A DNA stretch of 64,000 bases from Distichodus sexfasciatus (lineage: Eukaryota > Chordata > Actinopteri > Characiformes > Distichodontidae), in the NCBI GenBank assembly GCA_032718565.1, contig JAVGVS010000279.1, positions 339,827 to 403,826 on the forward strand. The letters are read 5' to 3'. A program made the translations under genes and the position numbers. Below the pieces are notes generated by a model. The model was not told the DNA's origin and searched no databases. It worked only from the letters and a program-made list of their open reading frames with translations. Each line of letters starts with the position of its first letter. The stretch's first letter is position 1. Below are positions 35,914-46,470 of this stretch, piece after piece.

Positions 35914-36130
35914 CTAGGGCAGCTGGTTGCGTAGCAGTTAGGGCGTTCACCCTGTGATCGGAAGGTTGCCGCTTCAAATCCTGAGCTGAGATACTCATGA
36001 GCAAGGAACTCTTCCCAAGCACTGCTCCCCAGCCACTGCCCATGTCAGCTTTCCATTGCTCCTTCACGGATGGGTCAAATGCAGAGGTCACATTTCATTG
36101 TGGTGTGCTGTGCTGTGTTCACAATGACAA
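35914..36130 (+). mobile_element. SINE family A, complete
   Basis: GGGCAGCTGGTTGCGTAGCA, GTTAGGGCGTTCACCCTGTG, GATCGGAAGGTTGCCGCTTC, AAGCACTGCTCCCCAGCCAC and tail GTGTTCACAATGACAAAACG. One of the best-preserved heads. Confidence 0.9.
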
Positions 36131-38657
36131 AACGTCAGTCACTTTCAGAAGGGGGTGCCACCATTACGTTGATATTCACAATTTGTCCAGAAGTAGGGTC
36201 TCGATCTAGTAGAACTGTGCTGTTTTCCTCTAGAGGTGAGGAGGGTGAAATGGTGCGTCTGTCTTTGTATTGTATAAAGCTATAATGTTTACTTTGACTG
36301 ATGAAAATTTGATGAAAAGATGGCGCTCTCACAATCAACCTTATATGATCCTTTTTTGACAGTAATGGGGTGAAAAGTCAGTGTTTAACTTCATGTGATT
36401 TAAATGGAACTTCATGGAGCTTAATATGAATATGAATTTTATTCTGTCTTTTATAGTTGCACCACATCAACTGGATTTCTTGGTGCCACTACAGCAGCAC
36501 GTAACACTGCTGGTCGTATGTAATTTGCAGCAGTCTGAAAGTACACCTGCATAAATTCTTATTAATTCTAAGTGCAGAGCCGTTAGAGCCAGTCATTTGA
36601 TTGAGTACTTCAGGCTCTCGTGTGAAGGAGTCTGATGGCTTTTGTGTGGATAAACTGCTCACACTGAAATCAATTTCGGCCCCATTAACCTAGTTTCTCT
36701 GTTTTCCAGACTACATCCACTTTAAGCTCATGAGGAGCTGCTGCATTAACCGTGATGTGGAGTGAGGGCTGTTACCAGCACAAACACTAGAGATTTTTTC
36801 GGAAGAATGTTGCTCTCAACTCGAGACACAATGAAAATGCTGGTAACTGGGATTTTCATCAGTAGATGGAATTAGGTATTTAATTGATTTATATTAAGAC
36901 GGTAAATGATAATGTCTTTTGAATTCGAAAAGTCTGCAATGTGGATTTGTTGTTACACTGAAAATCTACCTGGAAACACATTTACAACACCATTATGACT
37001 CTGAGTTTGTTTTGGAATCAATCATTTATTCCAGTGATTATGATATAAGACTGGTATGAAAACACAGAGAAATTTGCTTTTCTGCATGATTTGCTTGCTT
37101 GAATCTCTCTGTAACAACCTTTTTGACTTTTGTGTTTTTATATAATTTTATATAATGTATTTTAATCACATCATGTCTTTTCTGACAGTAATTGAAGCTC
37201 ACATATTACTTAAAACTTTGACTTAATAATAGCAAGGTTCTAATAATTACAGCAATAGCTGTAAACATTGCATTTTGAGAGTGTATATGATTGTGTGAAG
37301 ATCACAGCTGATATACAGTGATACCAGCTATATCTGTCAAAGTGTGAACATGATTATTATAAGTGGAACTTCTTACAGTGCTGCTGTGGGGCAAGCTGCT
37401 GTATGACATCAAAGGAACAGTCACAAATTACTGGCCATCGTTCTAAATTGAGGCAATTACTACATGCAGAAGGAAATGGTTCTGGCAGCATGCGGTCTGT
37501 TCTGCACTGAAGTAAATAACAGTTGGCTCTTCCATTAGGGGCCGAATGCAGATCTTGTGCACATTAAAATGCAGAACGAGTCCACACAGACCTCCTGCTT
37601 CATCAGAACACGGGTATGTGAAACTCCAAAAACACTTGTTTACTGTACATACTAGAGCTGGACAAAATATATGAAAATGAGTCACATTCACAACCTTTAA
37701 TCAATGTAACCTTGCCCTTGACGGTTATTATGATTATTTTGGAAATACTGTTAAATTTTTGTCTCCTAAAAACTACATGACACAGTTGTAAAAACACAGT
37801 AAAATGGAAAACATTAAAACATACTAATATATCATATATATGTTCAAAATATAATACATACGTACATGTGTGTTGTCATGTAATGTCCGGTCTTCCACGA
37901 CATATGTGTGTTTCCTTCTATTATTTTGAAATCACAAAGATATACACTCTTTCATTTGAAACAATATCCCAGCTTTAATAGTGGAGCATATTTATAGCAC
38001 AAAACGTTTCAGTCAACTTTGAAAAAATGAAAAGAAAAGAAAATAGTTTAAAATAGTTTTAATGTAATTGAGGTCAAATGTTTAGTCAATCATAATATTG
38101 ATTTCAGGTCACATCAGCCAGTCCTAGCACATACACACAGTTTCTCTTTGCTCTAAGAATGGCTGCATGCTCCTCCTTTACATGGTGAGGATTTGTTACT
38201 GATTTCTAGTTGGATAGATTCCTGCAGGTGCTACATAATTTTACAGTGACATCCAGCAACGTTTAATGGTGTTTTGAGGTGCGCTGCACCCCACGTCCCC
38301 CACGTTGCCCTCGCGTCTTATCTGATGGTCTCTGCGGTGGGAAGGGAGCCCCTGGAACCCATCAGCCCTGCACCGATAAAAACAAGCCATCTCTACGCTT
38401 TCATCAGAAAGAGCTTCCAGTTATCTGATCCAGAAAGATAAATATTTCAACTTACTGACAGCCTTGTTAGAGGAAAAGGGCACGCCGGCGGTACAGGTGT
38501 GGAGAAAAGTGTTCAGCGCCGTCTGAGAGTCTAGCTCAGATGTAATACGGTTAAACAACAAAAAGTACAAGCTGATCGGGCATGAAATTCATAAAAGTGA
38601 TAAAGAATGAGAGTAAGTAAGTGATGCTGGACCTCAGTTGTTGGAGCAGATCATGTT
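36131..38657. other. No gene recognised
   Basis: About 2.5 kb of AT-rich, apparently unique sequence; open frames under 85 codons. Confidence 0.35.
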
Positions 38658-38806
38658 GAACATTTACATTTACAGAATTTACAGCAGGCAACTTCCATTT
38701 CTCAAATTTTTCTCCCTGAGAGCAATTTAGGCTTAAGGGTCTAGAGGTAAGATTAGAACTCATGACTCATGGCGAGTATGCCAACCACTAGACCACCACC
38801 ACCTCA
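38658..38806 (-). mobile_element. SINE family B, internally shortened
   Basis: Reverse-oriented: ACATTTACATTTACAGAATT, TCTCCCTGAGAGCAATTTAG, ATTAGAACTCATGACTCATG and CCAACCACTAGACCACCACC. Confidence 0.85.
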
Positions 38807-38956
38807 AGTCACCCAACGACAACGTCACCTGACATTAGCTTACAAATCCATAATCCATGTTTCTGTTGGTGAAAGCAGGATAGAACCAGTCACAAAACTT
38901 GAACAGAAAAATTACGTTAGATGTTACTAACATTTTTCCCTAGAGAAGAGATACAT

Positions 38957-39150
38957 TCCTGTACAAAAGTTGTGAGCCGTCCCTCATTTCTTCCTATTTT
39001 GCTTCCAAAGACCAGATTTTCTTATATATTTTTAATGTAGTTTTGAGGAGTAGTATTTGTATTTATCTTCATAGTTGCAATAAACCACAGTGTCATTTTC
39101 CTAGCAATATATACTGAAATAAGGGCATGCCCAAGACCTCTGCACACTGC
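38957..39150. mobile_element. MITE with TGTGCAAAAGTCTTGAGCC-type ends
   Basis: Left CTGTACAAAAGTTGTGAGCC followed by CCTCATTTCTTCCTATTTTG; right end, reverse complement, TGTGCAGAGGTCTTGGGC. The same family is at 53315-53478, which shares the CTAATTTCTTCATTTTTGCT stretch. Confidence 0.6.
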
Positions 39151-40232
39151 TGCATGTTGTAGTCCAGTATTACAGGAGTGAATAAAGGAGTTAGTTATTC
39201 CATGCTGTGCCTTATGTGTTATTGTGCAGACGGTTTTAACGGAGAACAACATTAAGATTCTCCATTATCCAGCCGGGTCTTTGGAGAGCAGACTCATCTT
39301 GCAGGATCTGAGTTTTCTATTTTGCTTCTAGCTTATCGAGGTGAACTTCACGTCAGAACTGTAATAACCTAAACCCCCAGAATAAAACGTGTAGAATACT
39401 GAATAACCTCCAGCATCAGAATCCCCACATTACTGCATTATAAATCCCAACCCTGGATATACAAATATCTAATAATATCTATTAGACCATTTTTAAACCA
39501 TGGTCAAGTCTTTTTTTGAAAATGTGATATGAAATATTCACATGATGCTCATGTTTCTCTTATGTATTTCTGGTAGCTATTAGCCAAATGAGCGCATATC
39601 AGCACAAAAGCAGCATAGCTATCTCATCATCTGGACATAGATTATTTTTTAATGAGAGAAGGTTTGCAACCCCTGGGTTTTCTATTTTGCTTTTAGCTCA
39701 TCAAGCTGAATTTTATGTCAAAACTGTAATAAAACAACAGTACTCAACATTCTCCCTGCTCAACATTTACTAGAGTAACATTTACAAAACGGAGAGGAAA
39801 TTAAAGACATGAAACAAATTTTTCACTCATTATCCTGATTATGCCAAATGCAAAGTCTTAAAGAAGCCCCAGAACAACCTTTATCCCATATAAGAGATGA
39901 AAAGCTCATTTCTTGGTTTGTTCATTAAGCACTCGTTAACAGTACAGGTGCTACTCAGTTTTCTGTAAATCAACCTGATAGCATTTGATTCACCTGATAA
40001 ACCTGACTTTTCCCTTTCATTCTGACTCTCTCTTACAATAAGATCATGTTCACAAAGGCTTATTTTATGCCGCTCATAACCGAATTAACAAGCTGCACCA
40101 ACTGTTAATAAATTCTGTGCAAATGTGTTCAGCCATCTCTTTGCTAACGACCTGCAAATTGGTAATAATCTGGGCTATTAGTAGTATTTCCAAACCAAAT
40201 TTTATTCCAAAAGAAGTCACTGTTTTATATTA
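39151..40232. other. No gene recognised
   Basis: AT-rich sequence without open frames of note. Confidence 0.35.
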
Positions 40233-40247
40233 ATGTATGTTCACATA

Positions 40248-40511
40248 GCACTGCACATTGAGGGCTCTGTGGTTGAGATTGTCAGCAGTGTGAAGTTCCT
40301 GGGTGTGCATATGACAGATGACCTCTCCTGGAACTCCAACATCACCTCCATCACCAAGAAAACCCAGCAACTTCTCCACTTCCTACGAAAGCTGAAGAAG
40401 GCCAGCCTCCCTCCTCCCGTCCTTACATCATTCTACAGGGGGAAAATTAAGAGTGTACTCTGCTGCTACATCACTGTCTGGTATGGAAACTGCACCAACT
40501 ACACAAATTTA
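40248..40511 (+). pseudogene. Non-LTR retrotransposon reverse-transcriptase fragment (L2/CR1-like group)
   Basis: One frame reads VEIVSSVKFLGVHMTDDLSW, NSNITSITKKTQQLLHFLRK, LKKASLPPPVLTSFYRGKIK and SVLCCYITVWYGN. The pattern VSSxKFLGV...DLSW...KK..Q.L.FLR.LKK...FYR..I.SVL...I.VWYGN is the C-terminal part of the polymerase protein of fish jockey-group LINEs. It is about 88 residues, cut at both ends: upstream sequence shows no catalytic FADD region and downstream no 3' tail. It is a dead fragment. Confidence 0.88.
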
Positions 40512-41427
40512 TGCAAGAAATACAAGTGTAGCAACTATTCTTGCCTTTAAATATGCAAAGTAGGAGGTGGAGCTTGGACAGTAACCAGTAGATTTTGGTT
40601 TGTATGTTGAGTAACATTCAGCCCAAATTCCATCTAACCCTCCAAGATTTACCTGCACCTGCTTCTTTAAATGCTGCAGTCAGCTTCCCAGAATTGTCCC
40701 AATTGCTAATTTCATTTGATGTAGTTTAATGCGGGTGCAAACAGGTCGAATACATAAATATTAGACAAGACAAGCTGTTTAAACCCTTTTTAACACAGGT
40801 CACACCCCACACCTCCCTCCCACACTGCTCCAGCTCGGGCTTCCTCTCTTTTTTCTCTTGCTAAAATGAAAATACTGGTGGAGTGTGGCAGAGAATATCG
40901 CAACAGCAGCAACGATTTGATCCCGTTTGAATATGTATTTAACCTCTCGCTGCCCTACACACTCTTTTGGGCGAGGGTGCGAGCAGAGGGCTGGGTTCGG
41001 GTCGGGGTTAAGTGCGAGGGAATCAGACACCGGGACTTTGGGGCTCATTTAAAATCATCTGCAGACTCTGAGCGACGGGCTTCATGGCGGCGGTGGACGA
41101 GATCCGAGTCTCTGATAGTCAGCTGCACTCTAATCAGGCGTAACGACGGGTCACTGCAGCTCGACCTTGCTTCAAACCCCACACGTCCCCCTCAGGAATA
41201 GGGCTTAATGGAAGGATTAGGCCAAAGGAACCGAGCCGTCCCCAGTCATCTGTCAGCGACAGCATTTACATTCTCCTAACACAACGTTTAGCTAATCGTT
41301 TATGCTCAGAATGTCTCAAATCTTTAATAATGATTCTCTTATTGTTATATTCATTCATCTGAACATAATACTGGATTTCAGGAACTATTAGCCATCATCA
41401 TCAACACTAACACGAAAAAGGTTTAGA
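40512..41427. other. No gene recognised
   Basis: A 111-codon frame at 40866-41201 has no recognisable motif and no splice context that would make it an exon of a known gene. Confidence 0.35.
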
Positions 41428-41622
41428 ATACATTTACAGCATTGAGCAGACGTTCTTATCCAGAGCGACTTACATTTCCTGATTTCAGGGACAGTTTCCC
41501 TGAGAGCAACTTAGAAAGGTCTTACTCAGGGACCCACTGTTGGTAATGCCAGAGGTTGGATTTGAACCCACAACCTCTTGGTCAAAAGGCAAGTGTCCTA
41601 CCACTAGGCCACCAACACCCCA
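41428..41622 (-). mobile_element. SINE family B, complete
   Basis: Reverse-oriented: TTTACAGCATTGAGCAGACG, TTATCCAGAGCGACTTACAT, GGATTTGAACCCACAACCTC (B box rc) and CCTACCACTAGGCCACCAAC. Confidence 0.9.
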
Positions 41623-41799
41623 TAGAATATTTTGCTTTACATTTAATGAATATAACATGACCTTTTGCATTAAATAAAAAAAAAATGAAAAAGCTTTTTT
41701 TTTTTTGGAGATGTGCTTGTATGAGCTGGAACATAAACATACATACTGTGAATCTTTGGATTGGAAGTTGACCTAGTGATTAGGCTGCTTGCCCAAATG

Positions 41800-41958
41800 T
41801 ATACTTTGTACTTTATTTATTGTTTATTCCATGTGCCTTAATTGTTCTTTGTTCCCTTTTTTCCTACTGCACTGTTAAAACTGGAGCCACGTCGTCTCGT
41901 CTCTCTGTATATCTGTACAGTATATAGCAGAGATGACAAAGTTTACTTTGACTTTGAC
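41800..41958 (+). mobile_element. LINE-type 3' tail repeat
   Basis: TGTTTATTCCATGTGCCTTA, CACTGTTAAAACTGGAGCCA, CGTCTCGTCTCTCTGTATAT and ACAAAGTTTACTTTGACTTT. Nearly the complement of 23337-23500. Confidence 0.72.
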
Positions 41959-41959
41959 A

Positions 41960-42055
41960 AAGAGGTTGTGGGTTCGAATCCTATCTCTGGCACTACCACC
42001 ATTGAGTCTCTATGTAAGAACCTTAACCTCAAATTGCTCCCTGTAATTAGGAAAA
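41960..42055 (+). mobile_element. SINE family B fragment joined to the LINE tail
   Basis: AAAGAGGTTGTGGGTTCGAA, TCCTATCTCTGGCACTACCA, CCTTAACCTCAAATTGCTCC. It starts inside the head, exactly where the LINE tail stops. Confidence 0.8.
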
Positions 42056-42510
42056 ATTATTATATACAATTTCATCGAATCTTCACTGAAGGATTAACTA
42101 TTAAAAATCTATTTAACTTCTGTATTAAGCATCTGTACATCTAGGGTGGGATTTATAATGTAGTAACAGAGTACGTGTTATGATGTGATTTAAATAGCTT
42201 TACATTCAACATTATGAAGTCAACAAAAATACTTTTAATCCTTCCCCATGCCTTACCTTTCATAAAAGAGGTTTTTGACTGTATGATGTGTGGTTCATGA
42301 TCAGATCGAGGCACATTACTGCACAAAAAAACTATCAAGTTGTCTGCTCTCCACACACACAAGATGAATTCTCCAGCTAATTCGCTATGTGACACCTAAT
42401 TTGCTGCAGATAATCCTGGTAAAGTTCAGAGGTGTCTAAATTAGTAAAGAAAGACCAGTCACCTCCACTGAAAAGGCCAACTGGCTTGTTATGCTGCCTC
42501 TGTCCTCTGT

Positions 42511-42538
42511 GTGTGTGTGTGTGTGTGGGTGTGTGTGT
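42511..42538. repeat. (GT)n microsatellite
   Basis: GTGTGT run with one GGG interruption. Confidence 0.9.
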
Positions 42539-42647
42539 GCTGGTGAATTTACTGGGTAGTGATGACCCGGCTGATGGGTTAAGTTCTCTTAAGGAAAAAA
42601 ATCTTTTCTAGACAAAGTTTCAGGTTTCATGTGGGAAAGCAAAAGGT

Positions 42648-42848
42648 TTGGTGTGGTGGTCTAGTGATTAGGATGCTCACCTCTGGACCAAGAGATTGTG
42701 GGTTCGAATTTTACTGCCAGCATTACCATCATTAGGTCCCTGAGCAAGAGCCTTAACCCCAAGTTGCTGCAGGGAAACTGTTCCTGAAATTAGGAAATAG
42801 AAGTCGCTCTGGATACGAGCATCTGCTAAATACTGTATATGTAAACGT
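42648..42848 (+). mobile_element. SINE family B, complete (reference copy)
   Basis: TGTGGTGGTCTAGTGATTAG (A box; close to tRNA-Glu), GACCAAGAGATTGTGGGTTC (B box), AGCAAGAGCCTTAACCCCAA, CCTGAAATTAGGAAATAGAA and tail CTCTGGATACGAGCATCTGC. Confidence 0.92.
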
Positions 42849-43087
42849 TTCTGAGGTTATGGTTATTAAGTCAGTCAAAGGAAGGACCTCACACACGTAG
42901 CAAGACACAACTGTGTGTATTTTTGTGCACTAATGACAGAGATCAATTTCTTTGTGTTGTGAAGGTCAAAGCCCTGTCATTTTCATCAGCTCTTGAGAAA
43001 TGTCTCCCCATGTTTTCTTGCTTGATTGGAATTCTAGTGTTTGCATCAGTAAAGATTTTTCTACCTCCAATTATATGTATATTATAT

Positions 43088-43238
43088 ATAAAGTATATAT
43101 TTTACAGTCTATTTATATAGGCATCCTCTATGTGACTTCTTCGTTCTTTGGACACTATAAAACTGGAGCAACACTGTCTCGTCTCCCAGTACACATGTTT
43201 ATATCTAATGACAAAGTTCACTTTGACGACTTTGAAAA
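43088..43238 (+). mobile_element. LINE-type 3' tail repeat
   Basis: TCTTCGTTCTTTGGACACTA, AAACTGGAGCAACACTGTCT and AATGACAAAGTTCACTTTGA; diverged copy of 41800-41958. Confidence 0.65.
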
Positions 43239-44339
43239 CCCGGTTTCCTCCGCAGGAAGTGACGTTTCATCAGACCGGACGTGACGTCACATCGATTCAA
43301 ATATTGAGTCGTTAAGTTGCTCTCTGGGTTTGTAGATACTAAATGAGGTGAGGTTCCAGAAACATGAGTTTAATACAACCTAATTTACCAAAACACCACA
43401 GAACATTTAGGTGAGCAAGAAAAACAGCGCATCAGCCTTCATTTAAACAGCTAAAGATAACATTACAACCACGTAGCAGATCATACACGACCATTAACCT
43501 TGTACTTCTGATTTACATGGTAAACAATTAACGTAACCAACTGCAGTTCTTACCCTCGGGGGCTTCATGGCGCCGTTTTCTTTCTGAAAGGCATTAGAAG
43601 CAGTTGGAGTGGAATCCTGAGCAGCAAGTTCTGAATCAGCTCCGAACTTCAGCTTCTAATCAACACACACCGACTACTTTCCTCAAGTGGAATGTCATTG
43701 ATTAGGTAATTCATTTATTTTCCATATGCGGGTCCGGGTTTCGTAGATGACAGAAAATCCTTTATACTCTTTCATACTAATTTGCACATAAACGCGATGA
43801 GTTCTGCAGTTTGGGGAGGTTGTTCATTAAAGATGCTCATTTGTACAAAGTCAAACCCTTCAGCAGGTTATTTACCAGAATAAACACAAAACACGAAATA
43901 AAATGACTTCGCATTTCCCCGGTGTCTTCCTTCGGAACGCGGGAGCTTTGTGTCCAGCAGAGGGCAGTGAGAGGAATTCTTTACCTTCATAAGATTCGTG
44001 TTTTTGATGATATTTGGTGAATGAATATTTGGTTTGCTAAACGAAAACGGCATTAGACTTACGTTTAATAATGTCAACATGTGTGTTTTGGGAAGGGAGA
44101 GGCTCTTTTTTCTCTTGATGTTTATGAAATTATGATATTTGTCACTTTAGGGAAACGTGTATATACTGTATGTAGTTTTTCTTGTCGTTTTAATTTTATT
44201 TAGTTGTTTTACTTAATTATTTAGTTACCCAAAACGTAGTTTGAAAAGTGTGAAAACTCAGTGGAGAAAATTCAGTCCGTGTGAAAATTCAGTGGAGTTT
44301 AACTAACTACGTACTAATAAGTGCTTTTAATATATTTAA
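43239..44339. other. No gene recognised
   Basis: Unique-looking AT-rich sequence. Confidence 0.35.
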
Positions 44340-44690
44340 GTGGTTTAATGTTTTTGCAGCAGCTGCTCCACGGCTCTACCAGAGAATTTGAGAACATCGC
44401 AGACCGTGGACTGTTTTAAAAAGCAGTTAAAGACCTTGTTATTTAGGAAAGCGTATCACTAGGGATAAATGAACGAACTTGAGAGCACAGTAGACTGTGG
44501 ACTGTTTTTAAAAACAGTTAAAGACTTTTAGATAGGTAATGTATTAGCATGGATTTTATATTGTTGTTATATTATTGCTTTTACTACTTTTGCCTGTTTT
44601 TAAATATTTTTATGTAGCACTTTGAGATTTGTATGAATGTAAAGTGCATTATAAATTAAATGAATTATTATTATTATTATTATTAAATTG
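44340..44690 (+). mobile_element. LINE 3' end with ATT tail (tentative)
   Basis: CGGCTCTACCAGAGAATTTG, TTAAAAAGCAGTTAAAGACC (repeated at 44505-44525), TAGCACTTTGAGATTTGTAT, GTAAAGTGCATTATAAATTA then (ATT)7. This is the usual 3' end of a common fish LINE, with a local duplication of about 85 bp. Confidence 0.65.
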
Positions 44691-44754
44691 GCAGTTTGGA
44701 ATTAGCTCTTTTTTGAATTTTACAACAGGAAGTGTTTTCTTCTTGATGAATTTA

Positions 44755-45180
44755 TGTTGTGTTTCCTGTGGTGCATGCAATTCAAGTCAAATAATTCCAC
44801 TTGAATTGGTTTGCGCTGCACTTAATTCAGGTCAAATAATCTCTCATGCAATGCACTGCATTGCATTGCACTTAATGGCCATCATATAATCACACATGCA
44901 GTGCTTTCATTGGACTGAAAGGCCATCAAACAATGTCACCTGCACTTAGTGCCCAAAAAATTATCTTACAAGCACGGCTGTAATTCACGCCAAATAATTT
45001 CAGATGCATTTTTGTTGATTGCACATAATGCGCTTCACCTAATTTCACACGTAGTGCAATGAAAGTCATGTAATAAATGCTTTAAATTGCTTGTAATTTA
45101 CATCCTATAATCTCATATGCTATGTCATGCAATGCAATATTGGGCTGCACTGCACTTGCATATGAGATGATCTGATGTGA
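44755..45180. repeat. Degenerate satellite-like repeat rich in ATGCAATGCA
   Basis: Units of roughly 40-65 bp recur with strings such as TCAAATAATCTCTCATGCAA, GCACTTAATGGCCATCATAT and AATCACACATGCAGTGC. Copies are strongly diverged. The array runs toward the assembly gap. Confidence 0.6.
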
Positions 45181-45260
45181 TTTATGTGCAAGTCTTTGCA
45201 TTTCAATTGTTCCCTGAAATTCAAAGCAGAAGTCAGTGTGATTTGGATTCTTGCAGTCAG

Positions 45261-45270
45261 NNNNNNNNNN
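45261..45270. other. Assembly gap (10 N)
   Basis: Ten N bases followed by (ATT)6. Placed between a degenerate repeat and a microsatellite; true size unknown. Confidence 1.
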
Positions 45271-45287
45271 ATTATTATTATTATTAT

Positions 45288-46227
45288 AACTAGACCAGTA
45301 CCAAGTTGTACATTAATCAAGACTTAAAATCTACAGACAATGTTGGCTGTTGACTTTTTGCATTGTGTTTGTCTTGAAGTTGTAGTTTCTTCTTGGCATA
45401 TTATTATTATTGTTACCGTTGTTATCATTATTATGGTAGTATTATAACCATAACCATAATCTAAAGTGTAGTTTCTGTTAGTAATGTAGTGTAATATAAG
45501 CACATATGGCAGAATGTTAAAAAGAGGAAGCTGTTTTATGAAGCTTTCACAAAGTAAGGTCACTTCACAAGGTGCAGAGCAGAATTCCGCTTGTAGTGCA
45601 GTGACACGCCACGTTATGGGTTAAGGATTTGTCTCTCTTTTTAGATAAGGAATCTGTTCTTCTGAGACACTAACCTGGAGCCAGGCTTTCTGGAGTTGAG
45701 CAGCAATTACCGTGGAGCTGTAGGGGCAGCGGGGCACTGACCTCACAACAAGCTACTGAGAGCACGGAGAGAAAAGAAATATCAAGGAGCAGGACACTGC
45801 TGAAGACACAAGTAATTGCTCACGTAGGCAGAGAGAAGTGTGCAGCGTGGGAGAAAAATATCTACGGTATCACTCCATCTCGCTTTGAGATCAGGTATAA
45901 TTTAAAATGTTTACATGGTGTATCTGCTTTTTGACATCTTCAAAACACATTTGTCATTCAGAAAAATTTCCTTTGAAAGTGTGTTGAGTTGATAAATCTC
46001 CAACATTCTGGCATCAGCTGTCATCTGGTTAGGTATTACACAGCAGGCGAAGCTCCTCAGATGTCATGGTTTCTCCCTCGTCATCCCACACTCAGTGTTA
46101 GATGTCCAAATATGTGAAGTGTTGTGTGGGATTGCACAGGAATCTCTGCTCGCTAGCTGAGTCTAAGTGATTTTCTATCTGGTAGAGGCATGATTGAGAG
46201 TCATTTTATTTTGAGTGAAAATGACAG
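45288..46227. other. No gene recognised
   Basis: No frames or repeats of note. Confidence 0.35.
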
Positions 46228-46470
46228 AAAGTGAGTGATTTGTCATTGTGAACACAGCACAGCACACAGTGCACCACAATGAAATGTGAGCTCTGCATTT
46301 TACCCCTCCGTGAAGGAGCAGTGGACAGCTGGTGTCGGCATCGCCCAGGACGCAGTGCTTGGAGACGGTACCTTGCTCATGAGTACCTCAGAAGTACCTT
46401 TACTGGTCCCGGATTTGAACCGGCAACCTTCTGATCATAGGGCGAATAGCATAACCGTTACATTACCTCT
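46228..46470 (-). mobile_element. SINE family A, complete (reference copy)
   Basis: Reverse-oriented: AGTGATTTGTCATTGTGAAC, AGCACAGCACACAGTGCACC, TACCCCTCCGTGAAGGAGCA, GGTACCTTGCTCATGAGTAC, GATTTGAACCGGCAACCTTC and AGCATAACCGTTACATTACC. Confidence 0.92.

Noticed and set aside
40866..41201. 111-codon frame considered as a possible first exon of nell1
   Set aside because: Sequence has no signal peptide or laminin-G-like features and lies on the strand opposite to that expected for nell1.
42648..42720. tRNA-Glu-like sequence with A and B boxes
   Set aside because: Part of the dispersed SINE B; no acceptor stem closes it and the sequence continues into a SINE body and tail.
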